This document shows, piece after piece, positions 1-7,194 of a stretch of 64,000 bases of DNA. Source of the stretch: Planctomycetaceae bacterium (GTDB taxonomy: Bacteria; Planctomycetota; Planctomycetia; Planctomycetales; Planctomycetaceae); the NCBI GenBank assembly GCA_021732995.1, contig JAKFWA010000035.1:35926-99925 (forward strand). Direction: 5' to 3'. Each line of letters begins with the position of its first letter. The first letter of the stretch is position 1. Below the pieces are notes generated by a model. It saw only the letters and a program-made list of their open reading frames with translations, did no database searches and was not told where the DNA came from. The position numbers were made by a program, and so were the translations under genes.

Positions 1-1
1 A

Positions 2-2392
2 GCCATCAACTTGAAGACCGGACCCGATGGCGCGGTCTACGTCATCGACTGGTACGACAAGAACGCCTGCCATCGTCGCCAGCCGGAAATCTGGGATCGC
101 ACGAACGGCCGCATCTATCGAGTGACCTACGGCGACCGGAAGCCAGAACGCGTGGACCTGTCGAAGTTGAACAACGACGAGCTGGCGGCGCTGCATAGTC
201 ACCGCAACGAATGGCAAGTGCGCATGGCTCGGAAGGTACTGCAGGAGCGATCCGCAACTCCGTCGTCTGGAGTCGCGGGCGTGCCGCTCAATGAACGTCT
301 TGAGACGCTCGCTCAATCAACTGATGTCGCTCAGCAACTGCGCGCGTTGTGGACGCTGCATGCCGTAGGGGCCTTGAAGCCAGAGCATCTCGCCAAACTA
401 CTGTCTGCAACCGGTCCGAATTCAGAACACCTCCGCGTCTGGGCACTGAAGCTTGATGCCGAGGATGTACAACTCAGCGAGGCCGTTGCTGCCGGGGCCG
501 AGGTACTGGCAGCAAAAGATTCTTCGCCTATCGTTCGCTTGGCGATTGCATCGGCTCTGCAGCGCACGAATTCGGCAAACAAAGCGAAGATTGCAGCCTC
601 GCTCTTGGCTCACGCCGAAGACGCTGACGATCACAATCTGCCCATCATGTATTGGTACGCGGTTGAACCGCTCGTTGGTGCTGATCCGCAACGAGCCATG
701 CAGCTCGCGCGGGTATCAAAGATCCCGCTCGTGACGAAGTTCATCTATCGGCGCGCGGCATCGGAAGACGGTTCACTGGGCGCACTGCTTGCGGAACTCG
801 GAACGGTCAAAGACGAAGCGACACAACGGCTCATGCTGGATGAGATCGTGGCCGTCGTGAAGAACCGAGGTCAGCTTGCGATGCCTGAAGGCTGGCCGGG
901 AATCTACGAAAAGCTCGCGAAACATGAGGCTGCGGATGTCAGGCAGAAGGCTCAATTCATCACCGTGAAGTTTGGTGACAAGTCCATCTTCCCCGCTCTG
1001 CGCGGCATTGTGGGTGATTCAAAAGCGGACGTGGATTCACGACTGCAGGCTTTGGACGCCCTCGTGACCGGCAAGGACACTGAGCTTCCCAAGCTGCTGC
1101 AAGGCTTGCTGGCCGATGCTGCGGTCCGACGCCCCGTGTTGCGAGCACTGGCTCAGGTTCAAGACGCTGCGACGGCGCCCGCGATTCTGTCGAGCTACAA
1201 GACTTTCAATGACGACGAGAAGCAAGACGCGATCACAACCTTGGCCGCTCGCCCACAGACAGCCTTGGCGCTGCTGGAGTCCATCGAGAGTAAAAAAATT
1301 CCGCGCACGGACCTGTCGGCGTTCACCGTCGGCCAGATGTTGCGGCTCAAGAACGATGATCTCACCAAACGGCTGACCGAAGTCTGGGGCGCGATTCGTT
1401 CCACCGCGGACGACAAGCAGAAGTTGATCACTGAGTTCAAACCGAAGTTCCGGGCCTCGCTGCTGGGCGCGGCGGACTTGTCTAATGGCCGAGCCGTTTA
1501 CACGAAGACGTGCGCGAAGTGCCACAAACTCTTCGGCGAAGGCGGCAAGATCGGTCCCGAAATCACCGGATCTAACCGCGCGAACATCGACTACATCCTG
1601 GAGAACATTCTCGATCCGAGTGCCGTCATCGGTCGTGACTATCAGATGACGTTGTTGGAGCTGAAGGACGGCCGCGTGATCTCGGGTCTCATTAGGGAAG
1701 AGAATGATTCGGCGCTCGTTGTGCAGACCGTCAACGAAGTGGTGACGGTCCCGAAGTCCGACATCGAGACCCGTGCCGTGCAGCCGATCTCGATGATGCC
1801 CGAAGGCCAGTTGCAACAACTGAAGCCCGATGATCAACGCGACTTGATCGCGTACTTGGCAAGTCCCTCGCAGGTGCCGATGCCGGGCGAAGGCCCCGTG
1901 ATGAACTCCAAAACGAAGCGCATCTCCGGTGCGCTCGAAGGCGAGTCCCTCAAGATCCTCAGCAAGACCGGCGGAGCCGCGGGTGCTCAGGGCATGGGCG
2001 GTTTCACCAACGCTCGTAATCAATGGAGCGGCGAGCAACTCTGGTGGACCGGCGGCAAACCCGGCGACAAGCTGGTCTTCGAACTGCCCGTCAAAGACGA
2101 CGGTGACTACGAAGTCTTCATCGGAGTGACGAAAGCCCGCGACTACGGCATCGTCCAACTCTCCATCGACGACAAGTCTGCCGGAGCCCCCTTTGACGGT
2201 TTCAACTCCCCCGAAGTCATCCATTCCGGCCCCATCACCCTTGGCACCCACTCCCTGAAAGCCGGCAACCACAAACTCACCGTCGAAGTCAAAGGCACAA
2301 ACCCGAAGGCCGTGCCCGCGCACATGTTCGGCCTCGACTATGTGTACCTCGCCAAGAAGGTCTCTGAAACAAGCTCAAGCTCCACAAAGTGA
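2..2392 (+). CDS. PVC-type membrane-bound dehydrogenase / haem-binding protein, 3' part (5' end outside window)
   Basis: The reading frame is open from the first bases, so this is the C-terminal ~796 residues of a longer secreted protein. The opening residues (GPDGAVYVIDWYD, then NGRIYRV) resemble the last blade of the glucose/sorbosone-dehydrogenase-like propeller of planctomycete 'PVC-type' dehydrogenases. A long alpha-helical, HEAT-like section follows (about residues 60-480). Then comes one c-type haem site, CAKCH (bases 1511-1525), followed by GEGGKIGPEITG and an MMPEG stretch that could supply the axial Met, as in the Pirellula/Verrucomicrobium haem-binding domain. The last ~150 residues look like a beta-sandwich, carbohydrate-binding-like domain. 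The family is thought to oxidise sugars or polyols outside the cytoplasm and pass electrons to the attached haem. The substrate is unknown. The family call is firm; the function is inferred. Confidence 0.88.
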   Translation, partial: AINLKTGPDGAVYVIDWYDKNACHRRQPEIWDRTNGRIYRVTYGDRKPERVDLSKLNNDELAALHSHRNEWQVRMARKVLQERSATPSSGVAGVPLNERLETLAQSTDVAQQLRALWTLHAVGALKPEHLAKLLSATGPNSEHLRVWALKLDAEDVQLSEAVAAGAEVLAAKDSSPIVRLAIASALQRTNSANKAKIAASLLAHAEDADDHNLPIMYWYAVEPLVGADPQRAMQLARVSKIPLVTKFIYRRAASEDGSLGALLAELGTVKDEATQRLMLDEIVAVVKNRGQLAMPEGWPGIYEKLAKHEAADVRQKAQFITVKFGDKSIFPALRGIVGDSKADVDSRLQALDALVTGKDTELPKLLQGLLADAAVRRPVLRALAQVQDAATAPAILSSYKTFNDDEKQDAITTLAARPQTALALLESIESKKIPRTDLSAFTVGQMLRLKNDDLTKRLTEVWGAIRSTADDKQKLITEFKPKFRASLLGAADLSNGRAVYTKTCAKCHKLFGEGGKIGPEITGSNRANIDYILENILDPSAVIGRDYQMTLLELKDGRVISGLIREENDSALVVQTVNEVVTVPKSDIETRAVQPISMMPEGQLQQLKPDDQRDLIAYLASPSQVPMPGEGPVMNSKTKRISGALEGESLKILSKTGGAAGAQGMGGFTNARNQWSGEQLWWTGGKPGDKLVFELPVKDDGDYEVFIGVTKARDYGIVQLSIDDKSAGAPFDGFNSPEVIHSGPITLGTHSLKAGNHKLTVEVKGTNPKAVPAHMFGLDYVYLAKKVSETSSSSTK

Positions 2393-2482
2393 TCGTAACG
2401 CGGCAGTCTTAGGCTGCTCTGTGAAGCGCTTCCACCTTGCGTGCTGGTTGCTTCGGCGGGTGGACTGGGATCGGAGATCTGA

Positions 2483-2707
2483 ATGTTTGGCCTGGTGAAC
2501 CTGGTGATGATCGGTTTATTGGTGTGCCACTTGGGTCACTTCCTGGTAACTGGAAAATACTACGATCGGAGGTGGCGCCTTCAGCGACCTGAAAGCTTCG
2601 GCGAAGGCGTAATGCTCGTCGTCTTGGAGCTATGGGTGATCTCCATGCTCCCTAGAATTGCGATTGACCGTTGGTCTGATCCGGGGCACTGGAAATGGGC
2701 ATTGTGA
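2483..2707 (+). CDS. Small hypothetical membrane protein (74 aa)
   Basis: This short ORF has a plausible ribosome-binding site (CGGAG about 8 bases before the ATG). The product has one clear hydrophobic segment at residues 1-25 (FGLVNLVMIGLLV) and a second weaker one around residues 44-60. I do not recognise the family. Its stop codon overlaps the start of the next gene by 13 bases, which suggests translational coupling of two membrane proteins. Base composition here is lower in GC and less codon-biased than in neighbouring housekeeping genes, so the pair may be accessory. It could be spurious, but the RBS and the overlap argue for a real gene. Confidence 0.5.
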   Translation: MFGLVNLVMIGLLVCHLGHFLVTGKYYDRRWRLQRPESFGEGVMLVVLELWVISMLPRIAIDRWSDPGHWKWAL

Positions 2708-3348
2708 ACCAAAACGAACAATCAGAACCAGAATCCAACTCTCTGATGTCTGTGCAGGAACGCTTGATCGTTATTGGTATTATCTCAACGCAGGTAGCAG
2801 TAGTGGCCCCTGCAGTGATCGCCACTGCGGATATACAAGCTCCTTATGAGGCAGGATCCTGGCAGCATTGGTTAATGGAGAATCGCTGGTTTGTGCCTGT
2901 GTTCCCATTCCTGACCGTCGGCATATCTGGCCTCATTATTTACGTATTGAGCCGTGTATTGCCGGCATCGATTACGAGGCACTATCGCTGGAAGTCGCCA
3001 CCGACGCCTGAGCGTGAGCCAATACTGCGCGACACATCTCGCCCGGCAATCCTGAGTGGAATCCTGGCCCCAATCGCCTCCGCAGTACTCATAGTAGGGG
3101 CATCGCACGTTCGAGAAGATCGTCGGACAAGGCGCCCAGTTGTGACATGGGAAGGTCCCTTGGCAGATTACATTCAGTGGGTTGGCTACTTGGGATGGGG
3201 CCTGTCTTTTGCCGCCGTCGCCTGCGGTTTCTTTGCTCTAGGTGGATGCAGAAGCAAATTCAATTGGCTAGGCGCAGTAGGTATGGCGATCGGATTCCTG
3301 AACTTTCTGGGCAGTTGTCTCTTCTTTGGGGTCGTGTACGAGGACTGA
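2695..3348 (+). CDS. Hypothetical polytopic membrane protein (217 aa)
   Basis: The protein has about five hydrophobic stretches (roughly residues 24-45, 66-88, 119-137, 162-184 and 190-212), a short hydrophilic N-terminus rich in N, E, Q and S, and a basic loop before the third segment. I recognise no catalytic motif. The ATG lies inside the end of the preceding small membrane-protein gene, so the two are probably translated together and may form one complex. Codon use is less GC-biased than in flanking genes. The reading frame is confidently a membrane protein; the function is unknown. Confidence 0.65.
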   Translation: MGIVNQNEQSEPESNSLMSVQERLIVIGIISTQVAVVAPAVIATADIQAPYEAGSWQHWLMENRWFVPVFPFLTVGISGLIIYVLSRVLPASITRHYRWKSPPTPEREPILRDTSRPAILSGILAPIASAVLIVGASHVREDRRTRRPVVTWEGPLADYIQWVGYLGWGLSFAAVACGFFALGGCRSKFNWLGAVGMAIGFLNFLGSCLFFGVVYED

Positions 3349-3418
3349 CGAGTGCCGCCGTGGTTTGCTCGTTGCCAAGCTTTGCTCTGGATCGCGTAAG
3401 CAAGCACATTGAGGCTGC

Positions 3419-4360
3419 GTGAATGCGATGACTTTCTTTCTCAACGCAGTGATTCGTGCCATCAAGTCGAATGATGTGGAAAGCCTCGTTGCGGCGTTCC
3501 CTCGGCTCGAAAGCGTTAATGCGCGAATTGATCGCGACGAATCGTTGCTCCATCTGGCGGCGAGGTTTGGCAACCATCACGCCGTCGCGTTGTTGGTGGA
3601 GCGGCAGGCGGACATTGAGTCGCTGAACCTAAAGGGCCACTCACCTCTGATGGTGGCTGTCGAGGCAGGGCATGCCGACGTTGTCCGGATGTTGCTTCAA
3701 GCGGGTGCTCGGATGTCATACTCGATTCCACGTTTCCGAACCGAGGCTGAACGTCGCGAGGCTGTCCGACGCCGTGACGAATTGAGGCAAGAGCTTAAAT
3801 CCGAAGACGAGCGAGCGAAGCTGGCGAGGGTGCTGGACATCATTCTTCCAAAGCTCAATCAACCTGACGAGGAGTTTCTTCGCGAACAGACGGTCGAGAT
3901 TAATACGGTCGATTGCTGCTATGACTTCACGGTTCTCAAGGTATTGATCGAAGAGTTCCGCGTGGATCCGAATCACGACGGATTTGGCAGCGGTTCGCTG
4001 CTGTGGCGATTCGCTGACGCCAGCGATCTAGAAGCTGTTCGGTTGCTGGCGTCGCACGGCGCCAAAGTTGATGGATGTGGGGACAGCCAAACTGCACTAT
4101 TCGCGGCTGTGCGAAACGACCATCTGGAAATGATTCGCTTGCTGCTGGCAGCGGGAGCTGATGTCAATCATCGCGACTGCGACGACTGCGTGCCGCTGGG
4201 GAGTTGTCGAAGCGTTGCTGCGGTTCAACTGCTCCTCGACCACGGTGCCGATCCAACGCTTCGCGATGCGTACGATCGTCCCTGTTGGGCATTCATTCTT
4301 GATCCAGCGACTCGGCAGTTGCTCGAAACAATCGCGGGGTCTGCCCAGGAATTGCCGTGA
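3419..4360 (+). CDS. Ankyrin-repeat protein (313 aa)
   Basis: Two blocks of ankyrin repeats are visible. The first spans about residues 39-100, with ESLLHLAARFGNHHAVALLVE and then GHSPLMVAVEAGHADVVRMLLQAGA. The second spans about residues 185-295, with LEAVRLLASHGAKV, TALFAAVRNDHLEMIRLLLAAGADVNHRD and AAVQLLLDHGADPTLRD. Between them is a charged helical insert (about residues 105-175). No signal peptide is seen, so it is probably a cytoplasmic protein-protein interaction adaptor. The start is GTG at 3419 or ATG at 3428; both keep the whole repeat region. The partner is unknown. The last codons run up to the gene for the methyltransferase downstream. Confidence 0.85.
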   Translation: MNAMTFFLNAVIRAIKSNDVESLVAAFPRLESVNARIDRDESLLHLAARFGNHHAVALLVERQADIESLNLKGHSPLMVAVEAGHADVVRMLLQAGARMSYSIPRFRTEAERREAVRRRDELRQELKSEDERAKLARVLDIILPKLNQPDEEFLREQTVEINTVDCCYDFTVLKVLIEEFRVDPNHDGFGSGSLLWRFADASDLEAVRLLASHGAKVDGCGDSQTALFAAVRNDHLEMIRLLLAAGADVNHRDCDDCVPLGSCRSVAAVQLLLDHGADPTLRDAYDRPCWAFILDPATRQLLETIAGSAQELP

Positions 4361-4446
4361 CGGTCTTGGTATCCTACTGCTCGTATTCAAATGACAGACA
4401 TTGGAAACGAGCGAGTTCTTGTTCTGGCAAGTGTCGAGGATGTCGC

Positions 4447-5670
4447 ATGAGGACGGGCAAGCTTCGAACGTGTTGGATTGTGGTCATCGGCTTGTTGGGC
4501 GGTCTGTGCGCGGACGCGGCCGATGACAAGTTTCAGGATGAGCGCGCCAAGATGGTGCATGAGGCTCTCGTGCGGGAGGGCATCACCAACAAGCGGGTGA
4601 TCGAATCGATGGGGCAGGTGCCGCGGCATGAGTTTGTGCCGGGGCCGCAGCAGAAACAGGCCTATGTCGATGTCGCTCTGCCGATCGGTTACCAGCAGAC
4701 GATCTCGCCGCCGTTTGTGGTGGGCTACATGACTGAGACGCTGGACCCACAGCCCGGAGACAAGGTGCTCGAGATCGGTACGGGCAGCGGTTACCAGGCG
4801 GCGGTGCTCTCAGGGCTGGTCAAAGAAGTTTACTCGATTGAGATCGTGGGCCCGCTGGGGCGTGAGGCTGAGAAGCGGCTCAAGAAATTGAAATACGACA
4901 ACGTCTTCTGCAAAGTCGGAGACGGTTACCTCGGATGGCCGGAGCATGCGCCGTTCGACAAAATCATCGTCACGTGTTCGCCGGAAAAGGTTCCTCAGCC
5001 GCTCGTCGATCAACTGCGTGAGGGCGGCCGACTGCTCATCCCGCTGGGAGAACGCTACCAGCAGGTGTTCTATCTCTATGAGAAGCAGGGCGGACAACTG
5101 AAGCAGACCAAGCTGATTCCAACCCTGTTCGTGCCGATGACCGGGAAGTCCGAAGACCTGCGCGAGGTGAAGCCCGACCCGGCGAACCCGAAGATCCTCA
5201 ACGGCAGCTTCGAGAAGGACGAGAACAAGGACGACCGCGCCGATAACTGGCATCACCAGCGGCAGATGGAACGTATCAAGGACGATTCCCGCGATGGGGA
5301 TTATGTCGCTGAGTTCCAGAACGAGGAACCGGGGCGGATCGCTCAAGTGCTGCAGGGGCTGGCGATCGATGGTCGCAAGGTGGCGTCCATCAACGTGTCG
5401 TTGGACCTGAAGATCGAGGCGGTGCAGGCGGGGCCGACGGTTCAGGATCGACCTTCGCTGATTATCCACTTCTATGATTCAGTCCGTCGTCCCATGGGCG
5501 ACGCGATGCTCGGGCCTTATTTGCGTCGGCAGGACTGGGAACGCGTCGGTCGCAAGATCGAGATTCCGAAGGACGCCCGCGAGGCCATCGTGCGCATCGG
5601 GCTGAACGGGGCGACGGGCAAGATGTGGGTGGACAACGTCAAACTGACGTTTGTGCCGCGCGCTCCTTAG
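4447..5670 (+). CDS. pcm: Protein-L-isoaspartate O-methyltransferase with signal peptide and extra C-terminal domain (407 aa)
   Basis: Residues ~28-240 are a PIMT (Pcm) domain. It has the SAM-binding motif I LEIGTGSGYQAAVL at residues 108-121, the upstream IGYQQTISPPFVVGYM substrate/active-site stretch, and the GGRLLIPLG strand near the end. PIMT methylates L-isoaspartyl residues of damaged proteins. Normal Pcm is ~210 residues and cytosolic. Here the ATG at 4447 gives a signal peptide (MRTGKLRT, a hydrophobic core, then CADAADD), and ~150 residues are added after the catalytic domain. That extension, beginning NGSFEKDE, has the look of a galactose-binding/carbohydrate-binding beta-sandwich (GKMWVDNVKL near the end). 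An upstream GTG at 4357 would hide the signal peptide and is less likely. The next gene, cdsA, starts 79 bases downstream. Confidence 0.88.
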   Translation: MRTGKLRTCWIVVIGLLGGLCADAADDKFQDERAKMVHEALVREGITNKRVIESMGQVPRHEFVPGPQQKQAYVDVALPIGYQQTISPPFVVGYMTETLDPQPGDKVLEIGTGSGYQAAVLSGLVKEVYSIEIVGPLGREAEKRLKKLKYDNVFCKVGDGYLGWPEHAPFDKIIVTCSPEKVPQPLVDQLREGGRLLIPLGERYQQVFYLYEKQGGQLKQTKLIPTLFVPMTGKSEDLREVKPDPANPKILNGSFEKDENKDDRADNWHHQRQMERIKDDSRDGDYVAEFQNEEPGRIAQVLQGLAIDGRKVASINVSLDLKIEAVQAGPTVQDRPSLIIHFYDSVRRPMGDAMLGPYLRRQDWERVGRKIEIPKDAREAIVRIGLNGATGKMWVDNVKLTFVPRAP

Positions 5671-5749
5671 CGAGAATGGTTGTCGCCGTCGTAAGATGGG
5701 TCGCCTGCGGGTGCTCAGACCGAGTGCCCGCTCCCTCACAGGAAGACAA

Positions 5750-6607
5750 ATGCTTGGATGGCGCCTGCTGGTTTCCGCGGTTCTGATACCGCTGCTGATC
5801 GGAATCTTCATGCTGGACCAGCAGGCGGGGAAATCCGCTCCGTACCTGCTGGGACTCTGTCTGCTACTGGCCGTGCGAGCGAACTACGAACTCGTGACCT
5901 TGCTGCGGACGCGATCATTCGAACCCGGTTACCTGCTGACCACACTTTGCAGTTGCGCGATCGTCTACGCGGGTTGGTTCAGTCACGGAGAGCACGGGCT
6001 GGAATCGGCCATGCTGGCCTTTGCTTTGTCGGTCCTGCTGCTGTTTCTGAAGGCGTGCGTGCTGTATCGCCAGCCCGGCAAGAATATGGAAACCCTGAGC
6101 GCCGAGCTGCTGTGCATCACGTATGTCGGTGTTTTGACAGCAGTTACGATGCAGCTCCGATGGATGAACGGAGCTGCTGCGGGTTACTTCGCTCTGGCCT
6201 CCGTGGTCATCGGTCCGAAGAGCGGCGACATCGGCGGCTACACGCTGGGACGCCTCTTTGGCCGCAAGAAGATGGTGCCGCTGCTCAGTCCAGGAAAGAC
6301 CTGGATGGGCGGATTCGGAGCAATCCTCGGAGCCTGCGGCGGATGCTGGCTCTGGCTGAACTACGGGCCGCGCCTGTTCGACTCGGGAGCCCAATGGGCC
6401 GCGCTGCCGACGTGGTGGATCCTGCTGTTCGGCGTCTCGATGGGGTTGGTGGGGCTGATCGGCGACCTGGCGGAATCACTCATCAAGCGGGACGTGGGAG
6501 CCAAGGATGCGGCTGCGTTGATGCCTGGCTTCGGGGGACTGCTGGACCTCCTGGACAGCATTCTGTACTCAGGACCAGTCGCGCTCTTGCTCTGGAAGCT
6601 GCTGTAA
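5750..6607 (+). CDS. cdsA: Phosphatidate cytidylyltransferase (CdsA, 285 aa)
   Basis: CdsA converts phosphatidic acid and CTP to CDP-diacylglycerol, the precursor of membrane phospholipids. The protein has about eight membrane segments and the family signature near the C-terminus, from S243: SLIKRDVGAKD followed by MPGFGGLLDLLDS. Relative to the textbook signature (KR-x4-KD ... HGG-x-x-DR-x-D), the His of HGG is Phe and the Arg of DRxD is replaced (DLLD). The acidic residues that bind metal are kept. I chose the ATG at 5750 because AGGAAG lies 5 bases upstream; a GTG at 5651 in the same frame would overlap the methyltransferase gene and add a basic, non-conserved leader. It probably shares a transcript with the methyltransferase gene. 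Confidence 0.88.
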   Translation: MLGWRLLVSAVLIPLLIGIFMLDQQAGKSAPYLLGLCLLLAVRANYELVTLLRTRSFEPGYLLTTLCSCAIVYAGWFSHGEHGLESAMLAFALSVLLLFLKACVLYRQPGKNMETLSAELLCITYVGVLTAVTMQLRWMNGAAAGYFALASVVIGPKSGDIGGYTLGRLFGRKKMVPLLSPGKTWMGGFGAILGACGGCWLWLNYGPRLFDSGAQWAALPTWWILLFGVSMGLVGLIGDLAESLIKRDVGAKDAAALMPGFGGLLDLLDSILYSGPVALLLWKLL

Positions 6608-7194
6608 CCCCGAACTGGAAGCTGCTTGAAACCTCTGTCGCCTGAGGTGGGCTTCGCGTGAAAACACCCTTCAGATCAGCGGCGTTCTCGGCCTGAACGC
6701 CCCGTGGAAGGTTCAATTCGCAGCTCCCAAACTGTCAAACGCGATCACGGCATTGAGATTGATGGCAATCTGCCCCAAAATTCGCGCTGACTCAAGTTCT
6801 GCATTGCGAATACGTTACCTGCTCTCACGTGAGTAACCACTATTTTCGGCTTATCCGTTTGGCTTGGACGTGGGTGGCAGAATCGCTGGCGACGGCGTTC
6901 GAACCATCCTCGGACTAACGGTCATACGCTGCCGGAATCGCGGAACTTAAGCGTGCGGGTTCTGATCTCATTCGGGTTCGGTTCTCACTGATTCCGATGA
7001 GATTGAGATTGGTGCCGGTAGGGTAGGGCGGCGAAGCTGTTTCGTGCGCGCAAACGCTAACGGCGATTGATGAATCGGTTTCTGTTCGGTTGAGTTTGTT
7101 TGCTGCGTCAGTTGTTCGATTTGAATAATTCGCCAGCAGTCCACGCCACCCTTTCTCGGCCTGACGCGACGCCAGTTGGTGTCAGACGAGATGC
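6608..7194 (+). other. 587-bp intergenic leader upstream of the giant gene
   Basis: No convincing gene is seen on either strand. The stretch is less GC-rich than the neighbouring genes. It contains a perfect 10-bp palindrome CTCACGTGAG (6824-6833) flanked by GTTAC (6814-6818) and GTAAC (6833-6837). It also has a stem ATCTCAT-T-CGG (6965-6975) pairing with CCGATGAGAT (6994-7003). A weak promoter-like pair lies near 7100-7129. Together these suggest regulatory sequence for the giant gene, but none is proven. Confidence 0.45.
7100..7129 (+). promoter_or_regulatory. Possible sigma-70-type promoter for the giant gene
   Basis: TTGCTG (7100-7105) and AATAAT (7124-7129) are separated by 18 bases; the -10 matches the consensus at five of six positions, the -35 only at TTG. 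It lies about 65 bases upstream of the ATG at 7195. This is weak evidence from sequence only. Confidence 0.25.

Noticed and set aside
1037..2323. Long antisense ORF (428 codons) over the first gene
   Set aside because: Its translation is low-complexity and Arg/His/Val-rich with no motif, while the plus strand has a haem site and conserved segments. It is a GC-codon shadow.
5758..6645. Alternative plus frame (295 codons) over cdsA
   Set aside because: The cdsA frame has membrane helices and the family signature; the alternative is Arg/Gly/Ala-rich and unlike a protein family.
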